Positions 17,070 through 24,952 of a stretch of 64,000 bases of DNA are shown one piece after another (position 1 is the first letter of the stretch; the number at the start of each line of letters is the position of its first letter). Source of the DNA: Streptomyces antibioticus (GTDB taxonomy: Bacteria > Actinomycetota > Actinomycetes > Streptomycetales > Streptomycetaceae); contig NZ_CM007717.1 in the NCBI RefSeq assembly GCF_002019855.1, positions 1,549,260-1,613,259 on the forward strand, in the 5' to 3' direction. Under the pieces are notes generated by a model. It saw only the letters and a program-made list of their open reading frames with translations, ran no database searches and was not told where the DNA came from. Both the position numbers and the translations under genes were made by a program.

Positions 17070-17842
17070 TTGCCCTCCTCCTGGCGGCCGTCGATGCCCT
17101 GGATGCGCCCGGCGACGACCGCCGCCCTGGCGAGCAGGGGCCGCGCGTAGGCCCGTCTGAGGTCGTCGGGGGTGGCGAAGCCCGGTTCGTCGGTGAGCCA
17201 GACGTCGGGGATCTCGGCGGTGACCTCGGCGAGCAGGCCGGCGGTGACCCTGGGGGCCAGTTCGGCGGCGGCCGCCGCGATGTCGGGCGCGAAGGACGCG
17301 AGGGCGTGGTCGGAGGCGTCGTAGGGGCGGGCCGCGGAGGTCTCGGCGGAGGGCCAGTTGTGGTGCCAGATCATCGTGGCGCCGTGGTCGACGAGCCACA
17401 GATCGCCGTGGTGGACCAGGAGGTTGGGGTTGCGCCAGGAGCGGTCGACGTTGTTGACGAGCGCGTCGAACCAGACGATCCGGCCGGCCTCCTCGGGGCT
17501 CACCGGGAAGGCCAGCGGGTCGAAGCCGAGGGCGCCGGAGAGGAAGTCCATACCGAGGTTGGTGCCGCCGCTGGAGCGCAGCAGGTCCTGCACCTGCTGT
17601 TCGGGTTCGCCGAGTCCCAGCACCGGTTCCACGTGCACGGTCACGAGGCGGGGCATCCGCAGGCCGAGCCTGCGGGCGAGTTCACCGCAGACGACCTCGG
17701 CGACGAGCGTCTTGCGGCCCTGTCCGGCGCCGGTGAACTTCAGGACGTAGGTCCCGAGGTCGTCGGCCTCGACGAGCCCCGGCAGCGAGCCGCCCTCCCG
17801 CAGGGGCGTGATGTAGCGGGTGGCGGTGACTTCCTTGAGCAT
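17066..17842 (-). CDS. HipA-family kinase (single-domain)
   Basis: 258 residues, soluble. HipA-like kinase features: an N-terminal glycine-rich ATP region with YVLKFTGAGQGRKTLVAE (Lys for phosphate contact), then the catalytic loop VWFDALVNNVDRSWRNPNLL (Asp, Asn and DR) and the metal-binding LWLVDHGATMIWHHNW. HipA proteins phosphorylate serines on targets such as glutamyl-tRNA synthetase, but this branch lacks a HipB-type antitoxin gene beside it and instead is fused in operon with DUF3037. It may therefore not be a classical toxin. Target unknown. Confidence 0.82.
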   Translation of the reverse strand: MLKEVTATRYITPLREGGSLPGLVEADDLGTYVLKFTGAGQGRKTLVAEVVCGELARRLGLRMPRLVTVHVEPVLGLGEPEQQVQDLLRSSGGTNLGMDFLSGALGFDPLAFPVSPEEAGRIVWFDALVNNVDRSWRNPNLLVHHGDLWLVDHGATMIWHHNWPSAETSAARPYDASDHALASFAPDIAAAAAELAPRVTAGLLAEVTAEIPDVWLTDEPGFATPDDLRRAYARPLLARAAVVAGRIQGIDGRQEEGK

Positions 17843-18031
17843 CGACCCAGGTTACTGGCGTGCGACGGAGCGGCGCCGACAGGTTGGTGACAGCTCCGGC
17901 TTACGCGGCCCCGACCTCGAAACGGTCAATATCTCGACACTGTCCGGAGTTGGCACGGGCACTGAACGAGCGGCTCAGATGGTCCGTACCACTCGGCAGA
18001 TCCACCCGATCCCCCTGGAAGGGACCACAGC

Positions 18032-18541
18032 ATGACCAGCGCATCCATCAAACCCTCGTCGGGGCCCGCCCGTCGTACCGTCGTGACGGCCGCCGGAGCC
18101 GCGGGGCTCGCCGTCGCGCTGACCGCGTGCGGGGGGTCCGACGACGGCGGCGCCAGTTCGTCGGTGTCGTCCGGGGGCGCTTCGGGCGGCGGCTCCGCGG
18201 GGGCGAGCAGCGGAGGCACGGGCGGCGGGGACAACGCCGCGGGCGGCACGGACAGCGGCGCGCTCACCACGACGGCCGACATCCCGGAGGGCGGCGGCAA
18301 GGTCTTCGGCTCCGAGAAGGTGGTCGTCGTCCAGCCGTCGGCGGGCACGTACAAGGCGTACTCGGCCGTGTGCACGCACGCGGGCTGCGGGGTGAAGAGC
18401 GTCGCGGACGGGGTCATCAACTGCCCCTGCCACAACAGCAATTTCTCGATCGAGGACGGCAGTGTGAAGAGCGGTCCGGCGACGAAGCCGCTGCCCGAGG
18501 TGAAGATCACCGTGAGCGGCGACTCGATCAGTCTGGCCTGA
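18032..18541 (+). CDS. Rieske [2Fe-2S] lipoprotein with Tat-type signal
   Basis: 169 residues. Twin-arginine signal (ARRTVVTAAGAAGLAVALTA) leading to a lipobox LTAC with Cys33, then a 50-residue Ser/Gly-rich linker, then a Rieske domain. Cluster ligands are visible: CTHAGC and CPCHNSNF (two Cys and two His). The protein should fold with its cluster in the cytosol and be anchored outside the membrane as a one-electron carrier. The partner is unknown; no oxidase gene is adjacent. A purine-rich site (ggaaggga) precedes the ATG. Its 3' end overlaps the convergent gene by 14 bp. Confidence 0.9.
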   Translation: MTSASIKPSSGPARRTVVTAAGAAGLAVALTACGGSDDGGASSSVSSGGASGGGSAGASSGGTGGGDNAAGGTDSGALTTTADIPEGGGKVFGSEKVVVVQPSAGTYKAYSAVCTHAGCGVKSVADGVINCPCHNSNFSIEDGSVKSGPATKPLPEVKITVSGDSISLA

Positions 18542-19175
18542 CGTCCGGCGTCCGCAGGCACGTCAGCACCTCGTCCGTGGTCGCGACCGTGGCGACCAAC
18601 GCGAGGGTGTGACGGATCATGGCGTCCGTGTAGTCGGCGGGCACCCCCGCGATGGCGTCGGAGGGCACGACGGCCGTGTAGCCGCGGTTGACGGCGTCGA
18701 AGACGGTGTTGGGAACGGCCACATTGGCCGAGACTCCGGCGACGACGAGCGTACGGCAGCCGAGGTTGCGCAGCAGCGCGTCGACGTCGGTGCCCTGCAC
18801 GGGCGAGAGTCCGTGCAGCCGCCGGACGACGAGGTCGTGCTCGGCGACCTCGATCGGGGGTGCCACGCGGACGGCGGGGGTGCCGGTGAGCTGCTGGACC
18901 GGGAGGCGCCCGGCGGCGCGGAACAGGCGCGCGTTGCGGTTCGCGCCCCGGCCGTCCGGGCGGCGTTCGGCGACGGCGTGGATCACCTGGACACCGGCCG
19001 CGTGCGCGCCGCCGACCAGCCGGGCCACATTGGCGAGAGCCCCCGACTCCCTTGCCTCAGAGGCGAGTTGGGGCAGCGCGGCGTCCGGTCCCACGACGCC
19101 CTGCTGACACTCCACGGTGATCAGCACGGTGGAGCCGGGGTCGAGAAGGGCGCTCAGTTCTTCGGACGGCGGCAC
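18528..19175 (-). CDS. Isochorismatase-like cysteine-hydrolase fold protein lacking the catalytic triad
   Basis: 215 residues from GTG at 19175 (gggggag just upstream). The isochorismatase fold is recognisable from STVLITVECQQG, LVVRRLHGLSPVQGTD, GCRTLVVAGVSANVAV and VFDAVNRGYTAVVPSDAIAG. The usual Asp-Lys-Cys triad appears altered: Glu22 stands where Asp is expected, Arg119 where Lys is expected, and Ala153 where the nucleophilic Cys is expected (NVAV instead of NVCV). Hydrolysis by the normal mechanism is therefore unlikely. It is divergent from a PPOX gene with a 21-bp palindrome in between. Confidence 0.78.
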   Translation of the reverse strand: MPPSEELSALLDPGSTVLITVECQQGVVGPDAALPQLASEARESGALANVARLVGGAHAAGVQVIHAVAERRPDGRGANRNARLFRAAGRLPVQQLTGTPAVRVAPPIEVAEHDLVVRRLHGLSPVQGTDVDALLRNLGCRTLVVAGVSANVAVPNTVFDAVNRGYTAVVPSDAIAGVPADYTDAMIRHTLALVATVATTDEVLTCLRTPDVRPD

Positions 19176-19252
19176 GGCTCCCCCTGGTGTCGGTGCGGAC
19201 CGGGCGGCGACACTGAACCGCCATTGCGCGGAGCAGGAAGAAGTCTCATTCT

Positions 19253-19273
19253 TTTCTGACGGTACGTCAGAAA
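19253..19273. promoter_or_regulatory. 21-bp TetR-type operator palindrome
   Basis: Perfect 9-bp arms tttctgacg and cgtcagaaa with a 3-bp spacer. It lies 30 bp before the PPOX start at 19304 and 77 bp before the divergent isochorismatase-like gene, so one repressor could control both. The arm sequence is typical of TetR-family sites. No tetR gene is near. Confidence 0.6.
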
Positions 19274-19303
19274 GCGGCACAGGAGAAGAGAAGAGGGGGC
19301 CGG

Positions 19304-19771
19304 ATGACCGTCACACAGCGCCGGGGCCGGAAGATCATGATGACGCCGGGCGAGCTGGACGCGTTCCTCACCACCCAGCGCACCTGCCGGGTGGCCACGG
19401 TGTCCGCCGAGGGCGCGCCGCATGTGAGCGCGCTGTGGTACCTGTGGGACGGCAGCGCGCTCTGGCTGTACTCCGTCGTCCGCAGCAAGCGCTGGACCCA
19501 GCTCCGGCGCGATCCGCGGGTCGCGATCGTGGTCGACACCGGAGAGGAGTACGAGTCGCTGCGCGGCGTCGAGCTGTCGGGGGCCGTGGAGTTCGTGGGC
19601 GAGGCTCCGCGCACCGGGGAACTGTGCGCCGAACTCGACGCCGTGGAGACGCTGTTCGCCCGCAAGAACTTCGGGCTCGACGCGATGCCGCACGACGGGC
19701 GGCACGCCTGGGTGCGGCTGCGGCCCGACAAGATCGTGTCCTGGGACTTCCGCAAGCTCGGCGACCGGTAG
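19304..19771 (+). CDS. Pyridoxamine 5'-phosphate oxidase-fold protein (possible F420 or flavin binder)
   Basis: 155 residues forming a split-barrel. Typical segments are FLTTQRTCRVATVSAEGAPH, VSALWYLWDGSALWLYS, RSKRWTQLRRDPRVAIVVD and VELSGAVEFVG. Actinobacterial relatives bind F420, FMN or heme and reduce small molecules; the ligand cannot be decided from sequence. ATG at 19304 follows a gaagagg-type ribosome site. It shares a promoter region and a 21-bp palindrome with the divergent isochorismatase-like gene. Confidence 0.8.
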   Translation: MTVTQRRGRKIMMTPGELDAFLTTQRTCRVATVSAEGAPHVSALWYLWDGSALWLYSVVRSKRWTQLRRDPRVAIVVDTGEEYESLRGVELSGAVEFVGEAPRTGELCAELDAVETLFARKNFGLDAMPHDGRHAWVRLRPDKIVSWDFRKLGDR

Positions 19772-19785
19772 CCCGTCGGCCCAGG

Positions 19786-20688
19786 TCAACCCACCTTTGT
19801 CGCCGCGGACTTCAGCGCCCTGACCGCCGCCCGGATCGACGGACGGCGGTCGGCGTCCGCCCGCCACACCACGTAGACGTGCCGGCGCACCCGCTGACGC
19901 AGCGGGATCATCACCACCCCGTCGGGCACCGGGTGCCGGCCCAGCACCGGGGCGATGCACACCCCCAACCCGGCCGCCACCAGGTTCAGTTGCGTGTGGG
20001 TCTCGGCGGCCCGGTGGCCGACGATCGGTTCGACGCCGCGCGAGCGGAGCGTGAACATCAGCCACTCGTGGCAGAACTCGCCCTCGCCCCAGGTGATCCA
20101 CTCGTCCCCGGCGAACTCCCCGAGGTCCACCTCGTCCCGGTCCGCGAGTCGGTGCCCGGCGGGAATCGCGACCTCGGCGGGGTCGTCGAGGATGGGCGCC
20201 TTGACCAGGCCGTCGGGCAGCGGCATCGGCTTGTTGTACCAGTCGAGGACGACCGCGAGGTCCAGGTCGCCGCGGACCACCCCGGCGATACCGCGCTCCG
20301 GCTCCAGCTCGCACGAGCGCAGCCGCAGCCCGGGGTGCTCCTCCCGTAGCGCGGCGAGCGCCACCGGGAACAGTCCGCGCGCCGCCGTCGGGAACGCCGA
20401 CAGTCTCAACTCCCCTACCACCTGCCCGCGTTGGGCCTCCAGATCGGACTGGGCCAGCTCGACCTGGGACAAAATCCGGGCCGCGTGGGCGGAGAGCAGC
20501 CGGCCCGCGTCCGTGAGCCGCACCCCGCGCCCGTTCTTGGCCAGCAACTGCTGCCCGACCTCCCGCTCCAGCTTGGCCATCTGCTGCGAGACGGCCGAGG
20601 TGGTGATGTGCAGAGCGGTGGCGGCCCCGCTGACCGAGCCGTGCCGGGCGAGGGCGTCGAGGGTGCGCAGGCGCTCCAGGTTCAACAT
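19786..20688 (-). CDS. LysR-family transcriptional regulator
   Basis: 300 residues. Standard LysR layout: helix-turn-helix at residues 1-60 (LERLRTLDALARHGSVSGAA, TALHITTSAVSQQMAKLERE) and a periplasmic-binding-protein-like effector domain from about residue 90 (VVGELRLSAFPTAARGLFPV). It is divergent from the DMT transporter gene at 20763, which is the usual arrangement for a LysR protein that controls its neighbour. The palindrome at 20694-20711 in the shared gap is the probable binding site. Confidence 0.9.
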   Translation of the reverse strand: MLNLERLRTLDALARHGSVSGAATALHITTSAVSQQMAKLEREVGQQLLAKNGRGVRLTDAGRLLSAHAARILSQVELAQSDLEAQRGQVVGELRLSAFPTAARGLFPVALAALREEHPGLRLRSCELEPERGIAGVVRGDLDLAVVLDWYNKPMPLPDGLVKAPILDDPAEVAIPAGHRLADRDEVDLGEFAGDEWITWGEGEFCHEWLMFTLRSRGVEPIVGHRAAETHTQLNLVAAGLGVCIAPVLGRHPVPDGVVMIPLRQRVRRHVYVVWRADADRRPSIRAAVRALKSAATKVG

Positions 20689-20693
20689 GTAAG

Positions 20694-20711
20694 CGATACT
20701 ACGAGGTATCG
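20694..20711. promoter_or_regulatory. LysR-type binding site between lysR and DMT transporter
   Basis: cgatac and gtatcg arms with a 6-bp spacer make an 18-bp dyad containing the T-N11-A pattern (ATAC...GTAT) expected for LysR recognition sites. It begins 6 bp upstream of the LysR start codon, suiting negative autoregulation and control of the divergent transporter. Confidence 0.5.
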
Positions 20712-20762
20712 GGTGCGAAGTCTCGCTTGTGCTACGAGATCGTGGGCGGCATGGTGTGGACC

Positions 20763-21779
20763 ATGAGGACCACGACCCCCGTCACCGTTCCCGAGGCCGA
20801 CCTCGGCACCGCACCCCGTTCCACCCCGCGCCGCGCGCTCGACTGGCGGCTGCGCTTCGGCGCGCTCTCGCTGATCTGGGGCTTCAGCTTCCTGCTGATC
20901 AAGGTCGGCACGCACGGCTACGCGCCCTTCCAGGTCACCCTGGGCCGGCTGGTCTTCGGTACGGCGGTCCTGGCGGCGGCGATGGCGGTGAAGCGGGAGC
21001 GGTTGCCGCGCGGGGTGCGGACCTGGGCCCATCTGACGGTCGCCGCGTTCCTGCTCAACGCGCTGCCGTTCTCCCTGTTCGCCTATGCCGAGCTGACGAT
21101 CCCCTCCACGCTGGCCGGCATCTGCAACGCGACCTCGCCCCTGTGGGGCATGGCCCTCTCCCTGGTCGCCCTCTCCGAGGACCGGCCCACCCGGGTCAGG
21201 GTCGCGGGGCTCGGCCTGGGCTTCCTCGGGGTGCTGACCGTCCTGGGCGCCTGGCAGGGCTTCCACGGTCTGGACGCGCGGGGCACGGCGATGGCACTGC
21301 TGGCCTCGCTGAGCTATCCGATCGGCTGGATCTACGTCCGCCGCACGCTGGCCGACACCGGGTTCTCGGCGCTGTCGATGACGGGGGCGCAGTTGTTTCT
21401 CGCGACGGTGCAACTGGGTGTGGTGACGCCGCTGTTCACGTCGTTCCCGAGCCGGTTCGCGGTGCTGCCGCTGCTCGCGATCGTCGCGTTGGGGACGCTG
21501 GGGACGGGGTTGGCGCTGCTGATCCAGTACGGGTTGGTGACGGAGGTCGGGCCGACGACGGCGCAGATGGTCACGTACTTCATTCCGGTCATCGCTACGG
21601 GGGCGGGGGTGGCTGTGCTGGGTGAGTCGCTGCGGTGGTCGACGCCGGTGGGGGCGGTGGTGGTGTTGGCGGGGGCGGCGCTGACGCAGGTTCGGGGGGC
21701 GCGTGGGGTCACGGGGGGTGCGGTGCGTCGGCGGGTGCGGGTGCGTGGGGGCTGGTCGCGCAGTTCCCCGCGCCCCTGA
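20763..21779 (+). CDS. EamA/RhaT (DMT) family transporter whose 3' end lies in a repeat array
   Basis: 338 residues, ten predicted membrane spans in two EamA halves (RFGALSLIWGFSFLLIKVGT starts the first; GTAMALLASLSYPIGWIYVR the second). DMT proteins export amino acids and related metabolites. ATG at 20763 is preferred; GTG/ATG codons slightly upstream would extend a short unconserved leader. The membrane domain is complete by about residue 310. The last 20 or so residues (AVRRRVRVRGGWSRSSPRP) are encoded by the first unit of the repeat array at 21719, and the stop codon belongs to that unit, so the native stop has probably been lost or replaced. Confidence 0.87.
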   Translation: MRTTTPVTVPEADLGTAPRSTPRRALDWRLRFGALSLIWGFSFLLIKVGTHGYAPFQVTLGRLVFGTAVLAAAMAVKRERLPRGVRTWAHLTVAAFLLNALPFSLFAYAELTIPSTLAGICNATSPLWGMALSLVALSEDRPTRVRVAGLGLGFLGVLTVLGAWQGFHGLDARGTAMALLASLSYPIGWIYVRRTLADTGFSALSMTGAQLFLATVQLGVVTPLFTSFPSRFAVLPLLAIVALGTLGTGLALLIQYGLVTEVGPTTAQMVTYFIPVIATGAGVAVLGESLRWSTPVGAVVVLAGAALTQVRGARGVTGGAVRRRVRVRGGWSRSSPRP

Positions 21780-22197
21780 GGCCGGCACCCGCGGCCGGCG
21801 TTCGAGGGCCGCCGGGGGAAACGGGGGCGGCGCGTACGGTCCCGGGAAGTGCGGTGCGTCGGCGGGTGCGGGTGCGTGGGGGCTGGTCGCGCAGTTCCCC
21901 GCGCCCCTGAGGGCGACATCCGCGGCCGGCGTTCGAGGGCCGCCGGGGAGACGGGGGCGGCGCGTACGGTCCCGGGAAGTGCGGTGCGTCGGCGGGTGCG
22001 GGTGCGTGGGGGCTGGTCGCGCAGTTCCCCGCGCCCCTGAGGCCGGCACCCGCGACCCGCGTTCGACAGCCGCCGCAGAACCGGGGCCGCGCGTACGGTC
22101 CCGGGAAGTGCGGTGCGTCGGCGGGTGCGGGTGCGTGGGGGCCGGTCGCGCAGTTCCCCGCGCCCCTGAGGCCGGCACCCGCGACCCGCGTTCGAAG
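21719..22197 (+). repeat. Four-unit tandem array of a ~130-bp dispersed intergenic repeat
   Basis: The same sequence begins at 21721, 21852, 21982 and 22111, giving periods of 131, 130 and 129 bp. Each unit contains cggtgcgtcggcgggtgcgg, then a hairpin-capable core gggggctggtcgcgcagttc followed by cccgcgcccctga, then a divergent GC-rich linker with gcgtacggtcccgggaagtg. Units are about 90% alike by eye. The array fills the gap between the DMT transporter and the MocR gene and could act as a bidirectional terminator. A lone inverted copy is at 51947-52004. I know this hairpin core to be common in Streptomyces intergenic DNA. Confidence 0.85.
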
Positions 22198-22224
22198 TCG
22201 CCCCTGGGGTGCCTGACCTCGCTG

Positions 22225-23556
22225 TCAGACATAGCTGCGGGACGGGGACGGGCCCGAGGCTGCTGCCACCGCCGTCGCCAAGGGGGCCGTTTCCTCTTCG
22301 GTCAGGGTGGAGATCGTGATGCGGATCGCCGGTGGGGAGGACAGGCGGAAACGGGCCCCCGGGGACACCGCCCAGCCCGCGTGCAGCAGGCGTGCCACCG
22401 CTCCCGTCTCGTCCGGGACCGGGATCCAGACGTTCATCCCGCTGCGCCCGTGCGCCGTCACCCCCCGCTCGGCCAGCGCGTCGATCAGCCGTTCGCGCCG
22501 CTCCCGGTAGGCCGCGGCCACCGCGGGGCCGTCCACCGCGCCGTCCGTCCATAGCCGCACCACGGCCCGCTGCATCAGCAGACTCACCCAGCCGGGGCCG
22601 AGGCGTTGCCGTCCCCGGACCCGGTCGACGGTGACGTCGTCCCCGGTCAGCAGGGCGAGCCGCAGGTCGGGGCCGTACGTCTTGGCGACCGAGCGGACGA
22701 ACGCCCAGTGCCGGGTGACACCGGCGAGGGGGTGCAGCGGGAGGTCGACGACGCCGTGGCCGTGGTCGTCCTCGATCAGCAGGGTTCCGGGGTGGTCGGC
22801 GAGGACGGCCCGCAGGGCGCGGGCGCGGGCGGCGCTCACGGCGGCGCCGGTCGGGTTCTGCGCGCGGGCGGTCACCACCACGGCGCTCGCCCCTCCCTCC
22901 AGCGCGGCCCGCAGCCGGTCGGGCAGCGGACCCTCGTCGTCCACGCCGACCGGGACCGTGCGCAGCCCGAGCGCCGGCACGAGGTCGAGCGTCCGGCCCC
23001 AGCCGGGGTCCTCGACGGCGACGCCGTCCCCCGGCTTGAGATGCGCGGCGAGGACGCGTTCGACGGCGTCCAGGGCACCGGAGGCCACGGTCAGCGGACC
23101 GGCGGGCACCCCGTCGGCGTCGAGGGCGGCCCGCGCGAGCCGGGCCAGCTCCGGGTCGACGGGCTCGGCGCCGTAGAGCACAGGCTCCCGGTCGCCGCGC
23201 TCGGCGGCCGCGGCGAAGGCGCCCGCGAGCGGGGGCAGCAGGGCCGGATCGGGGTTGCCGCCCGCCAGGTCGCGCACCCCCTCGGGCACGTCGAGCCGCA
23301 CCTTCTCGCGGCCGGTGGTGGCCGGCTTGGGCCGCACCCGGCTGCCCCGGCGCCCGTGCGTCTCGATCACCCCGCGCTCCCGCAGGGTGCGGTACGCGGC
23401 CGCGACGGTGTTCGGGTTCACCCCGAGCGTGGCCGCCAACTCCCGCATCGGGGGCAGCAGTTGCCCCGGTTCCAGCGCGCCTTCGCCGACCGCGCGCTCG
23501 ATGCTCGCGGAAATGTCCGCTGCGCGCCGCCCCGTGATCCGATACTCTCCTAGCAC
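22225..23556 (-). CDS. MocR/PdxR-type regulator (GntR winged helix fused to aminotransferase fold)
   Basis: 443 residues. GntR winged helix at residues 10-75 (ELAATLGVNPNTVAAAYRTL, RERGVIETHGRRGSRV) joined to a class I aminotransferase domain (residues 90-435) with AQNPTGAAVSA and the PLP-lysine region SVAKTYGPDLRLALL. MocR proteins use PLP as effector rather than as catalyst, often to control PLP synthesis or amino-acid genes. It is divergent from a PPOX-family gene, which suggests PLP- or flavin-related control. GTG start at 23556; a 12-bp palindrome lies 12 bp upstream. Confidence 0.9.
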   Translation of the reverse strand: MLGEYRITGRRAADISASIERAVGEGALEPGQLLPPMRELAATLGVNPNTVAAAYRTLRERGVIETHGRRGSRVRPKPATTGREKVRLDVPEGVRDLAGGNPDPALLPPLAGAFAAAAERGDREPVLYGAEPVDPELARLARAALDADGVPAGPLTVASGALDAVERVLAAHLKPGDGVAVEDPGWGRTLDLVPALGLRTVPVGVDDEGPLPDRLRAALEGGASAVVVTARAQNPTGAAVSAARARALRAVLADHPGTLLIEDDHGHGVVDLPLHPLAGVTRHWAFVRSVAKTYGPDLRLALLTGDDVTVDRVRGRQRLGPGWVSLLMQRAVVRLWTDGAVDGPAVAAAYRERRERLIDALAERGVTAHGRSGMNVWIPVPDETGAVARLLHAGWAVSPGARFRLSSPPAIRITISTLTEEETAPLATAVAAASGPSPSRSYV

Positions 23557-23567
23557 AAACCCAAGTA

Positions 23568-23579
23568 TGCACTAGTGCA
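23568..23579. promoter_or_regulatory. Palindrome in the MocR/PPOX divergent promoter
   Basis: tgcactagtgca is a perfect 12-bp palindrome. A related half site (ctagcac, 23550-23556) covers the MocR start codon about 20 bp away, giving direct-repeat-like spacing of the kind MocR regulators bind. The palindrome also ends 12 bp before the PPOX ATG, so it could repress both genes. Confidence 0.5.
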
Positions 23580-23591
23580 ATGGAGAGCGCC

Positions 23592-24275
23592 ATGCAGGGG
23601 ACCCCGGAGACGACGACCCGGCCCGCCGCCTACACCCCGACCGACCGCACGGTCCCCACACGGTCGGCGCAGAAGGCGTCGTACGACAAGGAACTGGTGC
23701 ACTCGATACTCGACGAGGGGTACGTCTGCCATCTGGGCTTCGTCCGCGACGGCGCGCCGGTCGTGCTGCCGACGCTCTACGGCCGGGTCGGCGAGACGCT
23801 CTATCTGCACGGTTCGACGGGCTCGCGGCCGCTGCGGATGACGGGCAAGGCCGACCCGGGGCTGCCGGTGTGCGTGACGGTGACGCACGTGGACGGCCTG
23901 GTCCTGGCCCGCTCCGCCTTCCATCACTCGATCAACTACCGCTCGGTCGTGGTGCACGGCGTGGCCCGCACCGTCACGGACCCGGAGGAGAAGCGCGTCG
24001 CCCTCGACGCCCTGGTCGACCATGTGGTGCCGGGCCGGGCCGCCGACTCCCGCCCCGCGAACAAGAAGGAACTCGCCGCCACCGCCGTGATCCGTCTCGA
24101 CCTGAACGAGGTCTCGGCCAAGACCCGCACCGGCGGGGTGAACGAGGAGCCCGAGGACCTCGGCCTCCCCCACTGGGCCGGCGTGATCCCGCTGCGCACG
24201 GGCTACGGCGCCCCGCTCCCCGAGGCCGACCTCGCCCCCGGCACGACGTTCCCCGACTACCTCGCCGCGCTCTGA
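23592..24275 (+). CDS. Pyridoxamine 5'-phosphate oxidase-family flavin-nucleotide-binding protein
   Basis: 227 residues. Split-barrel features: ILDEGYVCHLGFVRDGAPVV, LPTLYGRVGETLYLHGSTGS, SAFHHSINYRSVVVHG and the C-terminal GLPHWAGVIPLRTGYGAP. This is the branch described as nitroimidazole-resistance-like or flavin-nucleotide-binding proteins (COG3467). ATG at 23592 is chosen because ggagag lies four bases upstream; an ATG at 23580 would place that site inside the gene. The stop overlaps the next start (TGATG), so the two PPOX-type genes are coupled. Controlled, probably, by the divergent MocR protein. Confidence 0.85.
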   Translation: MQGTPETTTRPAAYTPTDRTVPTRSAQKASYDKELVHSILDEGYVCHLGFVRDGAPVVLPTLYGRVGETLYLHGSTGSRPLRMTGKADPGLPVCVTVTHVDGLVLARSAFHHSINYRSVVVHGVARTVTDPEEKRVALDALVDHVVPGRAADSRPANKKELAATAVIRLDLNEVSAKTRTGGVNEEPEDLGLPHWAGVIPLRTGYGAPLPEADLAPGTTFPDYLAAL

Positions 24276-24907
24276 TGCTGATCCACCCCTGGGACGCGCC
24301 CCGCGACGACACCGAATGGCAGAGCTGGCTGGCCGGACGCGACTTCGGCCAGCTCGCCGTCAACGGGCCGGCCGGCGAGCCCCCGTTCGTCCAGCCCCTC
24401 CACTTCGTCTACGACCCCGACCGCGGCGAGGCGCTCACCCACCTGGCCCGCCCCAACCCCCTCTGGCCCGCACTGGAGGCGGCTCCGGAGGTCGTGCTGA
24501 GCGTGGTGGACGACTACGTGTTCGTGCCGGGCCCCTGGCAGGCACCGCCCGACGGACCCGCCGAGCACGGCACGCCGACGAGCTTCTACGCGGCCGTCCA
24601 GCTCCGCTGCCGGGCACACATCGTGGACGACCCGACCGCCAAGGCCACCCTGCTCAACCGCCAGGTCGAACACTTCCAGCCCGAGGGCGGCTCGGCCCGC
24701 GCGACGGCAGGCGAGGCCCCGTACGGCCGCCTGCTTCCCGGAATCCGCGGCCTACGCCTGGAGGTGACCGGCGTCCGAGCAAAGTTCAAGTACGGAGGCC
24801 GCCGCCCCACCGAGGTCCGGGACCGGATCGCGGCCGAACTGGCGGCACGAAACGCACCGGGCGACGCGGCGGCGCTGGGGCACCTCCTGCGACGGAGAGC
24901 CGACTGA
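24275..24907 (+). CDS. FMN-binding negative transcriptional regulator-like protein (PaiB family)
   Basis: 210 residues. Begins MLIHPWDAPRDDTEWQSWLA, with the PaiB-type segments FGQLAVNGPAGEPPFVQPLH, HLARPNPLWPAL and SVVDDYVFVPGPWQA followed by TSFYAAVQLRCRAHIVDD and RATAGEAPYGRLLPGIRGL. PaiB relatives bind FMN; in Bacillus the protein affects protease and sporulation genes, but direct DNA binding is not evident in this fold. Starts on the stop codon of the upstream PPOX gene (TGATG), showing translational coupling. Confidence 0.82.
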   Translation: MLIHPWDAPRDDTEWQSWLAGRDFGQLAVNGPAGEPPFVQPLHFVYDPDRGEALTHLARPNPLWPALEAAPEVVLSVVDDYVFVPGPWQAPPDGPAEHGTPTSFYAAVQLRCRAHIVDDPTAKATLLNRQVEHFQPEGGSARATAGEAPYGRLLPGIRGLRLEVTGVRAKFKYGGRRPTEVRDRIAAELAARNAPGDAAALGHLLRRRAD

Positions 24908-24952
24908 CCCGACCCGGGCGGCCCGCCTCTCGGGGGTTCGTCAGACGACGCT

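Noticed and set aside
16620..17842. A classical hipBA toxin-antitoxin locus
   Set aside because: No helix-turn-helix HipB gene is adjacent; the partner is DUF3037, which is not an established antitoxin.
21719..22197. The tandem array as a CRISPR
   Set aside because: Units are ~130 bp and contiguous, without short repeats separated by unique spacers, and no cas genes are present.
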